64,000 bases of DNA from Neoarius graeffei (Eukaryota; Chordata; Actinopteri; Siluriformes; Ariidae), in contig NC_083590.1 of the NCBI RefSeq assembly GCF_027579695.1, positions 15,759,656 through 15,823,655 of the forward strand, read 5' to 3'. The position numbers and the translations under genes were made by a program. Numbering within the stretch: the first letter of the stretch is position 1; the number at the start of each line of letters is the position of its first letter. The notes under the pieces are model-generated. The model worked only from the letters and a program-made list of their open reading frames with translations. It was not told the origin of the DNA and made no database searches. This document shows positions 33,326-43,871 of the stretch, one piece after another.

Positions 33326-34319
33326 GGCCCTGTCCACACGGCAACGGATTCAGGTGACTCCGAGACAGTTGCTTATCGTTTAGGCCTGGCGTCCACACGG
33401 CACGGTTTTGGGTGCCCAAAATGCAATCTTTTTGAGAACGGGTTCCAGAGTGGAAAGATCTGGCAACGTTGCCGTTGCGAAGTCATCTGGATGAGTAGAA
33501 CGGATTTGTTTACGATGATGTCACAACCACGTGACCGTGAGTGCTTCACGCCAGGTAGAAGTGTAACGAACTCAATGCGAGTTGTCAACAAATCCTATAA
33601 CTTGGTTCATGAAATGCGCTTACAAAATATTTTCACTGTGAATATTTATTGTGTAATGGTGCAAAGTGAGAGAGAGAGAGAGAAAATAGCCCTTAGGGCA
33701 GAGTCAATCCCGCCAGCAAAAATAGGGAAAAAAAGGAGCGACCTCACCTCTTCAGATGTTGGTTTAAGTCCTACAATACATTCCTCAAAAAGGGCGTAGA
33801 AGAACAAATTAATCCATCAATGTGTAGCATTCAATTTATTCCGGACCATTAAAGACGCCGCCTTCTGCGTAGAATCATACGTCATCCTCGCCGCCATATT
33901 GGATAGGTCAAAGCGGAGAATAAAGATGCCTCATTCATGTGCTGCGTTTAACTGTACCAACAGGTTTGCCGTCCAAACGAGATCACATGGGATTACCTTT
34001 CACAGGTGAGACTGGAAAAATACTTTTCATTGTATTTGGTCATTATAATGTAATTTTACGAACAGATTTTCCTGACTTTGTGCCTAATATGAAGTCTCGC
34101 ACATAATAGTTTATGCGCATGCGTCCTTACTTCTTCTATTGTTCTGGTGTCTCCGAAGGGACCGTCTTACAGCGCCCCTAGAGGTGTGGCATGTGTATTG
34201 CATCGCTTTCAGCAAGCGTTGCGTTGCCATATGGACCTGATATTTTACTGATTGTTGCCCATTTGGACGCGATATTTTTTTAAATAACATCTCGTTGCCG
34301 TTGTCGTGTGGATGTAGCC
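33326..34319. mobile_element. TIR element with TAA duplication, carrying a THAP exon
   Basis: The ends GGCCCTGTCCACACGGCAAC and (inverted) GGCTACATCCACACGACAAC are flanked by TAA at 33323-33325 and 34320-34322. Removing it restores the uninterrupted Tc1 sequence. A 3-bp TWA duplication suggests PIF/Harbinger; the THAP exon would also suit ISL2EU- or P-like elements. Confidence 0.75.
33926..34005 (+). CDS. THAP-domain first exon (partial C2CH zinc finger)
   Basis: ATG at 33926 encodes MPHSCAAFNCTNRF and continues to SHGITFHR before a donor CACAG|gtgag at 34006. MPxxCxAxxC with a following FHR is the diagnostic start of a THAP DNA-binding finger (first two Cys). The rest (second Cys/His pair, AVPTIF box) would be in a later exon that I do not find, so the gene is truncated here. 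THAP domains occur in host genes and in DNA-transposon proteins that bind their own ends. Confidence 0.65.
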
Positions 34320-34996
34320 TAAGAGGTCAAGAAATTCAAGAAATTAACTCTTGACCAGGCACAGCTGTAAACTGAAAGCCATTCCATGTTACTACCTCGT
34401 AAAGCTGACTGAGAAAATGCCAAGATGTGCAAAGCTGTCATTTAAGCAAAAGGTGCCTACTTTGAAGAAGCTAAAATATAAAACATATTCTGGTTTGATT
34501 AACACTTTTTTTTTTTTTTACCAAATAATTCCATATATATTTCTTCATAATGTCGATGACTGACTTTAGTATTAATCTACAATTCAGAAAATTTTAAAAT
34601 AATGAAAAACCACTGAATTAGAGGCGTTTCCAAACTTTTGACTGGTACTGTAGGTGTGAATGAGAGGTGCAACCGAATAAATAAATGTGCATCTTTTTTA
34701 TCTGGCTACATGTAGGCTATCACTGTGCAAAGCCTCTAATGTTGAAATGGTAGTAATATTTGTTAAAATAATAGTAGGCTAATTTCCACATTAATTGGTA
34801 AAATGGCCCAAGGGATGTGATGGGGGATGGCCGTTTTATAAGGGGGATAATTTGAGATTTTTATTTCAGAAGGGGGATGCCTCCCCCCACATCCCCCCCT
34901 CAACTCGAGTACTGCGTATAAGGCCATATTTCACCTGACATAGGCCCTTCGATTTCCATCACTAGAGCGCGTCAAATTACTTTCGGTTTTGCCAGC

Positions 34997-35242
34997 ATGG
35001 ACGCGCTTCTTTTAAATGAAGGCACAGATGTGTCAGACATCGACAAAACGTTAAAGAATAGGTGGAGATGGGCTTGGCGAAATGAAATGAGCGATAATGG
35101 CAAGCCATTTAGTTCATGGTGCAAAAAGATGAAAATGGCAGGTGTGTGCTTTTGTGTAGTTTGCCATGAAAAAAAAATCTATGGAAGCAATGGCAAAAAA
35201 CTAGATGCCTTTGGCTTCACTGAGAAGAAGCAGAAAAAGTGA
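34997..35242 (+). CDS. Short ORF of the CATGGATTAAAG element, copy 2
   Basis: An 81-residue frame starts MDALLLNEGTDVSDIDKTLK, followed by WRWAWRNEM, SSWCKKMKMAGVCFCVVCHE and a lysine-rich C-terminus (TEKKQKK). Three closely spaced cysteines (C-x-C-x-x-C) with a nearby His suggest a zinc-binding knuckle. An AATAAA follows at 35395. Both copies keep the same start and codons, so it may be a real element-encoded peptide or the first exon of a longer one. Function unknown. Confidence 0.45.
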   Translation: MDALLLNEGTDVSDIDKTLKNRWRWAWRNEMSDNGKPFSSWCKKMKMAGVCFCVVCHEKKIYGSNGKKLDAFGFTEKKQKK

Positions 35243-35650
35243 ACTTTCACTTTACTTTTCTTGTTTCCTGGCTTTATGTCAACAGATTTTCTTATTTTTC
35301 TTTCTGTTCCACTCTTTTGAAAGCATGGTTCAAGTTCGACTGCACTTGCACTTTTCTCTTAACCACTGCTGTGCATTACTAAAGTATTGTTGAAATAAAT
35401 TTGCACTTTGCGCTGAAAACTTGATGTTTCATCATTTATAGCCAGTAATGACAATGGTAAAGTCTTGCCTTAGCTTTAGTCATTGTTAAAATTATGTAAA
35501 TGCACTATAAGTAGGGGCCGAGGGGATAATGGACAACACGGCGTTGAAAATTTGACGCATCACTGACGTGGTCGGGGCCAACGACATGGAGCATTTTTTT
35601 TTCAGTCAGATGATTTTTTTTTTTTTTTTTTGCTTTAATCCATGTGAAGG

Positions 35651-36325
35651 GAGATCCCGACGGGAGAATTTAAGGATATACAATGTTCCCGAAGGAGCTG
35701 AGGGATCATCTATGGTGGAGCTTGTGGGAAAGCTATTACGGGACACACTGGCGATTTTCCCCCCCAACTGAGGAGCTCGACATCGAGAGGGCGCACCGCA
35801 CGCTGGCGCCAAGACCCGCCGGAGACAGGGAAGATAAGCCGCGGTCAATAATAGTCAAATTCCTCCGCTACAGGATTAAAGAAGAGATTCTGCGCAAGGC
35901 TTGGGGAAAGAAGGTTTTTCTGAACGGGAGGCTAATATACTTTGAGCAGGATTACCCCCCCAGCAGTCCTGCAGAAGAGGAAGGAATCTGCTGAGGCGAA
36001 GCGAGTGTTAAAGCAGAGAAATATCCGCTTCCAGACTCCGTTCCCAGCTAAACTACGAGTGTTTTACGAGGATGGGACGCAACTGTATCGGACAGCGGAG
36101 GAAGCGACCATAGACATGAAGGACAGAGGGCTGCCAGTCAGCGTGATTCCACCGAGGGAGAGTCTGGCTGAGCAGCTGTCCCGCTCCGCCTGGGAAACAG
36201 TGGGAAGACCGAGCCGGCAAGGGACAGGTGAGGAGCGAGAGAAAAGTATCGAGGAGAGACTGCGAGCCTTCAGAAGGCAGCCCTCACCGTCTCCAGAGGA
36301 GTTAGAAGTTCTGATTGACTTTTAA
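35651..36325 (+). pseudogene. L1 ORF1, 3' part: RRM-like and C-terminal domains
   Basis: After a frame change near the C-run at 35760 it encodes EELDIERAHR, KPRSIIVKFLRYRIKEEIL, a second frame change at the C-run of 35955, then PFPAKLRVFYEDGTQ and EEATIDMKDRGLPV, ending IDF-stop at 36325. These are the L1 ORF1 RRM-like and C-terminal RNA-binding modules, which coat L1 RNA. Two frame breaks at homopolymer C runs disable it. Confidence 0.88.
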
Positions 36326-36712
36326 AGTGTCGGAGAGCTAAACAGAACTTAAAATAGGCGGTGTTGTGTTCACTTCAAGATATTTGCATTTATACCTTTA
36401 CCCCAGTGAGGTGAGAATATATACAGGCGAGGGAAGCATAAGGACATTTTCTGTGGAATGAACAGAGGCCTTTTTCCTCCTCTTTCCGAGTGCCATGGTG
36501 GGGGCCCTCAGCCAATAGGTGGGAGAGGCTTTCGCCCGCAGCTGGACGTTTTATCTAGCTTAGCTCAGGGTCATCTATTAGAGACCCCAACCTTAGAATC
36601 ACATTTTTTTTCTTTATCTTTTACTTATGTTCGGTGTTCCTGTTTGTTCAGGGAGTGGATCTGTTCACTCTCATTTTGTTTATTCTGTTGATACACTTAC
36701 AAGTAAATACAC

Positions 36713-38035
36713 ATGGCTAGTGACAAAGTAAAATTCATCTCGTTTAATGTTAATGGGCTGTTGAATCCAGTTAAACGTAGTAAAATCCTATGAGGACAGA
36801 ACAAGCCCATGTAGTTTATTTAGAGGAGACCCACTTGATAGATAAGGAGCATGTAAAATTAAAAAAAAAATGGGCTTCACTAATGTTTTTTTTTTTCTTC
36901 ATACAAATCAGGACATAGGAGAGGAGTTGCTACCCTCATTTCAAACAAGCTAAATTTTGAAAAAGTATTCGAAATGGGTGATAAGGAGGGCAGATTTATT
37001 TTAGTAAGGGGTAAGATAGATGGGAATCCAATTACCCTATTGAACGCCTATGCACCCCCAGGGAGTGATATCAGTTTCTTCGAAAAAATCACTAATATTA
37101 TGGTAACGGAAACAGAAGGCCTTTTGGTCTGTGGAGGCGATTTAAATACACATCTACAGCCAAAGTTAGACTCGTCTAGTAGAAAAACCCATGATATGAA
37201 GTCCCTTGGGCGGCACGGTGGTGTAGTGGTTAGTGCTGTCGCCTCACAGCAAGAAGGTCTGGGTTCGAGCCCCGTGGCCGGTGAGAGTCTTTCTGTGCAG
37301 AGTTTGCATGTTCTCCCCGTGTCTGCATGGGTTTCCTCCGGGTGCTCCGGTTCCCCCCACAGTCCAAAGACATGCAGGTTAGGTTAACTGGTGACTCTAA
37401 ATTGACCGTAGGCGTGAATGTGAGTGTGAATGGTTGTCTGTGTCTATGTGTCAGCCCTGTGATGACCTGGCGACTTGTCCAGGGTGTACCCTGCCTTTCG
37501 CCCGTAGTCAGCTGGGATAGGCTCCGGCTTGCCTGCGACCCTGTAGAACAGGATAAAGCGGCTAGAGATAATGAGATGATATGAAGTCCCTATATAAGAA
37601 GGTAAATATACTTTTTGAGGAGGTGGGCTTAATTGACATATGGTGAGACTTTTTCCCCTAACAGAAGGGATTACACTCACTATTCTGCCCCTCATTCTCT
37701 CTACACAAGAATAGGTTATTTCATAACATTTGGGAAGGATAAAGATAAAATACGTACTTGTGGAATCGGGACAATAGATCTAAGTGACCATGCACCAATA
37801 TACTTATCCATTGATCTTAACCTGCGGTCAAAAAATAATACATGGAAATTGAACTCAAGCCTGCTGAATGATCCGTCTTTTAAGACACAAATTAAATCCG
37901 AAATTAGTCTCTTCTTAGAGTTCAGTGATACTGGAGAGGTCTCACCTCCCATGTTATGGGATACTTTGAAGGCTGTTCTCAGAGGGAAAATTATAGCAAT
38001 ATCTTCATTTAAGAAAAAAATAGGAATAAAAAATT
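36713..38035 (+). pseudogene. L1 ORF2: endonuclease domain
   Basis: ATG at 36713 gives MASDKVKFISFNVNGLLNP, the L1 AP-endonuclease start. A frame break and stop near 36790 precede VVYLEETHL (catalytic Glu context), GRFILVRGKIDGNPITLLNA, then CGGDLNTHLQPKLD. After the SINE insertion the domain ends with TRIGYFITF and DLSDHAPIYLSID (catalytic SDH). It would nick target DNA; stops and the SINE inactivate it. Confidence 0.9.
37207..37577 (+). mobile_element. V-SINE-like SINE, full length, inside L1 ORF2
   Basis: The head is gggcggcacggtggtgtag and the tail gctagagataatgagat. A perfect 14-bp duplication gatatgaagtccct lies at 37193-37206 and 37578-37591, inside the endonuclease coding region. Confidence 0.95.
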
Positions 38036-40373
38036 AGAGGACTTAAAAAACAAGCTAAAGGAATTAGAAGGAAAGCATAAATTGGATTTGGCACAGGATA
38101 CATTAAGAGAAATTAGAAATATCAGGAACGAAATTAATAGTCTGGCCACACAAGTAATCAAGAAAAACTTAATGTTTCTGAAACAGAGACACTACGAAAG
38201 TGGCTCTAAATCTATGAAAGTATTGGCGTGGAAACTGAAAAAAAAAAGATAGCCGAAAATACTATTCATAAAATTAGGGATCTAAGAACAAAAGTGATAA
38301 AAAAAATAAACTAAATGAAATTCAGGAAGCTTTTGAAGTGTTTTATAAAACCCTATATTCTGAAGTCCCTGGTAGGAGTGTAAGCCAAATTGACAGCTTC
38401 CTGAATCCCCTACATTTACCCACTCTAGATGAAGAACAAAATGAACTAATGACTGCAGATATAACTGAAGAAGAATTAAAAGTTGCAATTAGTAGGCTTA
38501 AATTAAGCAAGTCACCAGGATCTGATGGTTACGCGGCAGAGTGGTACAAGGAATTTAAAAAAGAACTAATACCTGTTTTACTTCCCGCACTGAACTGGGT
38601 TTTAAAAAAAGCACAAACGCCACCCAGCTGGAAGGAGGCAATAATTTCAGCCATACCAAAAGAAGGCAAGGATAAAATGGAGTGTGGATCTTTTCGGCAA
38701 ATTTCTGTCCTTAATATACACTATAAACTATTTACCTCTATCATGGCCAAACAATTAGAAGAGTTCTACCAGCATTGATACAAAATGATCAAACAGGTTT
38801 CATACATCAACGCCAAACACAAGACAATATACGAAAGACACTACATATTCTAGATCATATACAAAAAAATAAAATTAAAGCAATTGTGATAAGCGTAGAT
38901 GTTGAAAAGGCCTTCGATTCGGTCAACTGGAACTTTCTCTACAGAGTCCTACATAGATTCAGCTTCCATGATACAATTATTAAAACCATACAGGCACTAT
39001 ATGACGATCTTACTGCTAGGATTAAAATCAATGGATATTTATCAAATAATTTTACCCTAGAAAGGGGCACCAGACAGGGTTGTGCATGGTCACCATTACT
39101 CTTCGCATTATATTTGGAACCACTAGCTCAGTACATTAGACAAAATGAAGACATCAAGGGAATCACTATTAAAGGGACGGAATATAAATTGGCCTGCTAT
39201 GTGGATGACATTTTGATCTACCTTGGGCACTCAACGTACTCGCTACCTAAATTGATGCAATCATTTGAGCAGTACGGTCAATTATCAGGATACAAAATCA
39301 ATATAAGTAAAACCCAGTGACTCTCATATAATTATAGCCCACCAGGAGAAATTAAAAGTAGTTACCCCTTAGCATGGCAGTCTTTTAAATACCTAGGCAT
39401 CAACCTACCAAAAGATCTTACAAAATTATCAGAACACAACTATCTACCGATACATAAAAAAATAAAGGATGACCGAGCAAGATGGAACTTAATTCCTTTC
39501 TTCAGCCTCAGTTCAAGAATTGACTCTAAATATATTGCCAAGACTTTTATATTTATTTCAAACCCTGCCAATAGAGATTAACCAAAACCAATTTAACGAG
39601 TGGGGCAAAATGCTATCTAGGTATATATGGCAAGGTAAAAGACCAAGGGTCCGTCTCAAAACTTTACAGCTAGCTAAACAAAAGGGAGGATGGGGCTTGC
39701 CTTATTTTAGATATTATTATTTGGCAGTGCAGATGAGAGCAGTGATATGCTGGTGGAACCCGTCATATACTGCTCAATGGAAAAACATTGATGAAAAAAC
39801 ACCCTCCATCCCCATACAGGCAATCTTAGCTGATAACAACCTACAAACCCACATAAATAACATTGATAACCCATGGGTGAAATGGACCCTTAAAACATGG
39901 AAAACTATCATAAAGTAACATGAACTTGAGAGCGATATTACAACTCTTAAATGGTGTGCTTATGACTCAGAGTTTACACCTAATAAATTGGACTCTAGAT
40001 TCAAGGACTGGATAGCTAAGGGTATAACAGCCTTATGTAGTGTAATGAAAGATGAAAAATTGCTCGGTTTTGAAACGCTTAAAAGGACACATTTATTAGA
40101 AATTAGACACATTTATACCTGCAGCTGCGGCACTACGTTGATAAGATGAAAAATGTACCAAAAACACGTTTGACTGAATTGTTTACAAAAGCCTATAATT
40201 CAGAAACTATTGATAGAACTATTTCATGCTTGTATAAGCGACTGTCGAATTTGAAACCACATTCAACTTTATATATTAAAATAAAATGGGAGAAGGAAGG
40301 AGGCAAAACTATATCTGAGGAAGAATGGACAACAATATGGAAGTATCAATGGCTGTGTACCAGCTCACAGAAG
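38036..40373 (+). pseudogene. L1 ORF2: reverse transcriptase and downstream region
   Basis: A linker (38036-38337) is followed by the RT fingers ([14 protein letters not shown]), then after a 1-base frame break at 38776 NDQTGFIHQRQTQDN, SVDVEKAFDSVNW, GTRQGCAWSPLLFALYLEPL and the catalytic CYVDDILIY (most L1s have FADD). The thumb and C-terminal part continue at 39520-39918 (GGWGLPYFRYYYLAV) and 40146-40373, with further stops at 39318 and 39916. The domain order is intact but the reading frame is not. Confidence 0.9.
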
Positions 40374-42150
40374 GCAAGGCAAGTTTATTTATATAGCACA
40401 TTTCATACACAGTGGCAGTTCAATGTGCTTTACAGAAGTAAAAGCAGAACAGTAAACAATAGAAAATAAAATTACATAAAATAATTGGGGAAGAAAAATA
40501 ATAAGAATTAAACAATAGTAGAAATAAAATAATAAAATGAAATAAAGTTAATCAGCCTCGAGATTAATTATTATTATGGGTTTAACTCATAAAGTGCGCT
40601 CTTCCACGAGGATCACCAAAAATCGTCCCGCAGACAAAATCTACGAGGATCACAAATATCACATAAAGCGCGCTCTTCCCGTGGCTCTTCCACGAGGATC
40701 ACCAAAAATCGTCCCGCAGACACAATCTACGAGGATCGCAGTAACAAAGAATTAAAGTAAAATCATTAAAATCCAAGATTAAAAAGAAATTAAAATAAAG
40801 AAAGTAAAATCATTAAAATCAAAATTAAAATAAATTATGTTAAAGGAAATTAATTACTTAGGTAAAAATTAATCAAGTGAAAGCATCTGAAAACAGCTTT
40901 GTCTTGAGCCTGGATTTAAAACTAACAACAGTAGGAGCATTTTTGATATCATCTGGAAGTTGGTTCCAAAGCTTAGCAGCATAGCAACTAAAGGCTGTCA
41001 ACACTTCGTTTTGACAGCTGGTATTACTAGCAAGTTTTTCTCCTGTGATCTTGGAGACCTAGTTGGTGCATATAATTGAAACATATCCAGTAGGTAGCTG
41101 GGTCCCATCCCATTTAATGTTTTAAATAGAAGAAGTAATGCTTTAAAGTCAATTCTATAGCTCACTGGGAGCCAGTGCAGAGACCTTAGGATTGGAGTGA
41201 TATGGACTACCCTTTTTGTTCTTGTAAGAACCCTTGCTGCTGCATTTTGGATTAGTTGAAGCTCTTTAATGGTCTTTTTTGGAAGACCTGTGAAAAGGCT
41301 ATTGCAGTAATCAACCCTACTGGAGATGAAAGCATGAATAAGTTTTTCTAGATCATGTTTTGACATGAGACCCCTGAGTTTAGAAATGTTTTTTAGGTGA
41401 TAGAATGCAGACTTTTTTACCACTTTCATATGACTGTTGAAGTTAAGTTCGCTGTCAATAAGGACACCAAGGTTTTTGACAGTATCCTTTGCTTTAAGCC
41501 CCTTAGTTTCAAGAACAGTGGCAATCCTAAGCCTTTCCTCCTTTTTGCCAAATATAATTGCTTCAGTTTTATCTGCATTCAGCTGAAGAAAATTGTGAGA
41601 CATCCATTTGTTAATTTGATCAATGCATCTATGAAGAGACTCAAGAGGGGCATAGTCATTAGGTGACATAGCTAAGTAAAGCTGAGTGTCATCTGCATAG
41701 CTATGGAAGTTTATTGAGTTATTCTTAATAATTTGTCCAAGTGGGAGCATATAAAGGTTGAATAGTAATGGTCCCAGGATTGAGCCCTGGGGAACCCCAC
41801 AGTTCAAGGACACGGGTGATGAACTGTGGCCTCCAATGGCCACATAAAAAAATCTTTGTTGTAGGTAAGATTTTAACCAGTTGATTACTATACCAGTAAA
41901 TCCAACCCAATGCTCCAGTCGATGTAACAGTATGGAATGATCTACCGTGTCAAATGCAGCACTTAAGTCTAAAAGCACCAAGACTGATGTTTTATCAGCA
42001 TCAGAATTAAGACGTAGGTCATTCATGACTTTAGTAAGAGCTGTTTCAGTGCTATGATTGGCACGAAAACCTGACTGAAACTTATCAAAACATCCGTTTA
42101 ATGTCAGGAAAGCAGTTAATTGATTAAAAACAATTTTTCCAAATTCCCTC
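40374..42150 (-). mobile_element. L2/CR1-type LINE, 5'-truncated, inside L1 ORF2
   Basis: Reading on the minus strand it starts in the reverse transcriptase and ends in a 3' tail (plus-strand gcaaggcaagtttatttat). CAGAAG lies on both sides (40368-40373 and 42151-42156), and joining the flanks restores the L1 frame, so a 6-bp duplication is supported. The 3' UTR includes two copies of a 53-bp motif (40599-40651, 40685-40737). Confidence 0.85.
40599..40737. repeat. Two direct 53-bp repeats in the LINE 3' region
   Basis: ctcttccacgaggatcacc... occurs at 40599-40651 and 40685-40737 with one or two differences, spaced 86 bp. Confidence 0.9.
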
Positions 42151-42197
42151 CAGAAGTGGAGGGAATTTGGCTGGAAAAGCCTGATTAGGTACTTCAT
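40998..42197 (-). pseudogene. L2/CR1-type reverse transcriptase, partial but open
   Basis: The open frame covers RT motifs FQSGFRANHSTETAL, VLLDLSAAFDTVDH (first Asp), GVPQGSILGPLLFNLYMLPL, the catalytic YADDTQLYL, then NLGVLIDSEL, YCNSLFTGLP and LHWLPVSYRI, ending 30-40 residues after. This is the L2/CR1 signature. The first 16 or so codons (42150-42197) are L1 target DNA read through the junction, not LINE protein. The endonuclease and ORF1 are absent. Apart from the truncation no stop interrupts it, so the insertion is younger than the L1 decay around it. Confidence 0.88.
42139..42170. repeat. Perfect 14-bp hairpin at the LINE/L1 junction
   Basis: CCAAATTCCCTCCA, loop GAAG, then TGGAGGGAATTTGG. 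The right arm is L1 target DNA; the left arm belongs to the inserted LINE's 5' end. Confidence 0.95.
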
Positions 42198-42872
42198 TAC
42201 GCCTTCTCAGAAGTCTCACTATGATGATAACTCCCCTGTCTGTTGGAGGAACTGCGGAAATCCAAGTGCAAACCATTACCATGTTTTCTGGGATTGCCCG
42301 GTCATGAAGGACTATTGGAGAGAGATACACAATGCCCAACAGGATATCTTCAAATGTGAAATACCCCTCGAGAGTAAGACTGTTTTTCGGACACATAGCT
42401 GAGGAATGGCCGAAAAGAGAGAAACATTTAATAAATATATTGCTGGTGGCCTGTAAAAAGAGTATTACCAGGAAATGGTTATCACAGGAGAGCCCAACTT
42501 TAAATATATGGATGGACATTACAATGGACATTTATAAAATGGAGAAGATAACAGCTTTTGTTAATCACAAATTGGAGAAATTTGCTTCACACTGGGAAAA
42601 CTGGGTCAAATATGTCACACCCCATAGGCCTGATTTTATTTTCACTAACCAGTGACTGTGCTGGATAAAAAGGATCACTCCCTACTTGTACATAGGTTTT
42701 TGGGTTTTTTTCCTCTTCTTCTTGTTTGTTTCTCTTTTCATTCTTCAGATACAAAACAAAAATGCTATTTTGGCATTTGGGGCAGACAACAGATAGATGT
42801 AAGATGTATGAACATATGATGTACCGGATGTGAATGTCTGATTCTGAATGTCAATAAAAAATAAATTACAAA
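42157..42872 (+). pseudogene. L1 ORF2 C-terminal Cys-rich domain and 3' UTR
   Basis: Encodes WREFGWKSLIRYFITPSQK, then CWRNCGNP and YHVFWDCPVM, the CCHC-like knuckle of L1 ORF2, and ends NQ-stop at 42653-42655. The 3' UTR ends in two overlapping AATAAA-type signals (about 42853-42866) and a short A run before the target duplication. Confidence 0.88.
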
Positions 42873-42887
42873 AAAATGCAGCAATGA

Positions 42888-43697
42888 AACGTTTCCCAAA
42901 GTGTCTATTTTATTCATCAGTCTTGGTGTCGTTCAATATTTGAGTGACTCAGATTGATGGAGTATCTCACTGCAATATCGCGCTGTTTGTTCATTAAACT
43001 CGCACTGTTTAGTGAACAGTGCAGCCTGTGTGAAAAGCCCCTGACACAGAGCGAACAGACCCCCACTGAAGCCTCTGCATCTATTAGTGTCTGTTAGGTG
43101 TTTGTGTACTCGCTGTTCTAATGGGCAGAAAGACGAAAGCTCATTGGACAACAGGATTTAACGCATCATTTTGAGCCCCGCCCAGACACACGGCTTCACT
43201 GGGAGGGAATGGAGTGTGGGCGAGCATGTTTTACACAGAAGAAAAAAAAAATCTCGGCATGAGAGAGAGAACTGTAATGAAGAATAGACGTTTTCTCTTC
43301 TGAAATTAAAATTCTTTCAAATACTTGGAAAAATTCACAATGTTTCTTCATAAATAACAGGGGATTTTTAAAAAATTATTTCACTCCTTGTGTTTGTAAA
43401 AAAGTTTTTGAAGACTTTGACATTTCCTGGTTTTCTTTAATAATAAAACATGGTCGAATCTTCATCCGAGTCAGAATCGTAGACAAACACATTCTGTCTA
43501 AAGAAAACAGTCACACTTGTTCTCGTCAGTCCTGAATAAACCATTTAAACATTCACACTCTGGGGTTTAAAAAGTGTGTGAACCTCTGAGCGAACGACTT
43601 CTCCAAGAGCTCATTAGAAAGCAAAGCAAAAACATCAAAAAAAATCTTGATGTTCATAAACTGAGGCAGTGAAGTGTGTGTCATTGTGTCTCTGCAG
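42888..43697. other. End of NLR intron 10
   Basis: No gene or complete repeat is recognised. The acceptor-side motif gtgtcattgtgtctctgcag before exon 11 is the same as before exons 7-10. Confidence 0.6.
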
Positions 43698-43871
43698 GTT
43701 GGAGCGGTGTGGTGTCTCAGATGAAGGCTGTGCTGCTCTCGCTTCAGCTCTGAGATCAAATCCCTCACACCTGAGAGAACTGGATCTGTTTGGGAATGAA
43801 ATAGGAGACTCAGGAGAGAAGCTGCTCTCTGCTCTTAAGGATGATGAACATTACAAACTACAGAAACTCTG
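43698..43871 (+). CDS. NLR exon 11: last LRR exon, divergent (174 bp)
   Basis: The acceptor is tctctgcag|G and the donor TG|gtaagt. It encodes [20 protein letters not shown], then [20 protein letters not shown] and a tail [11 protein letters not shown] that departs from the [10 protein letters not shown] ending of the other LRR exons. Such a distinct final repeat is expected at the end of an LRR domain. Confidence 0.9.

Larger units (their letters stand above)
32803..34650. mobile_element. Fold-back Tc1 element with TA duplication
   Basis: The ends CAGTACCAGTCAAAAGTT and its inverse are flanked by TA (32801-32802, 34651-34652). The homologous point in copy 1 (23690-23700, gtataggtg) is uninserted. 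Both arms carry pieces of the same transposase 3' end in opposite orientation. It is itself interrupted at 33326-34319. Confidence 0.9.
31409..35644 (+). mobile_element. DNA element with CATGGATTAAAG termini and 6-bp duplication (copy 2)
   Basis: The ends are a perfect 12-bp inverted repeat CATGGATTAAAG / CTTTAATCCATG. TGAAGG flanks both sides (31403-31408 and 35645-35650), and joining the flanks restores the L1 ORF1 frame, so this is a real insertion. Without its own insert (32803-34650) it is about 2.4 kb. It includes GC-rich sequence (31660-31930), a MITE-like segment and the ORF at 34997. I cannot assign a superfamily: no catalytic domain was recognised. Confidence 0.85.
30925..42872 (+). 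mobile_element. L1-type LINE, near full length, heavily interrupted
   Basis: A perfect 15-bp target duplication, aaaatgcagcaatga, lies at 30910-30924 and 42873-42887. Between the copies come a 5' UTR, ORF1 in two pieces, a spacer, ORF2 (endonuclease, reverse transcriptase, Cys-rich tail), a 3' UTR and AATAAAAAATAAA with a short A-rich end. Three insertions interrupt it: 31409-35644, 37207-37577 and 40374-42150, leaving about 5.6 kb of L1. Frameshifts and stops make it inactive. The order is that of an ordinary L1 sitting sense to the host NLR gene. Confidence 0.92.
30263..43697. other. NLR intron 10 (13.4 kb)
   Basis: A long intron made mostly of one L1 insertion (30925-42872) and elements nested within it. 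30488-30909 and 42888-43697 hold no recognised gene. A GAT repeat lies near 30793. Removing the L1 would leave about 1.5 kb. Confidence 0.8.

Noticed and set aside
41397..41666. 89-aa plus-strand frame
   Set aside because: Antisense shadow of the L2-type reverse transcriptase.
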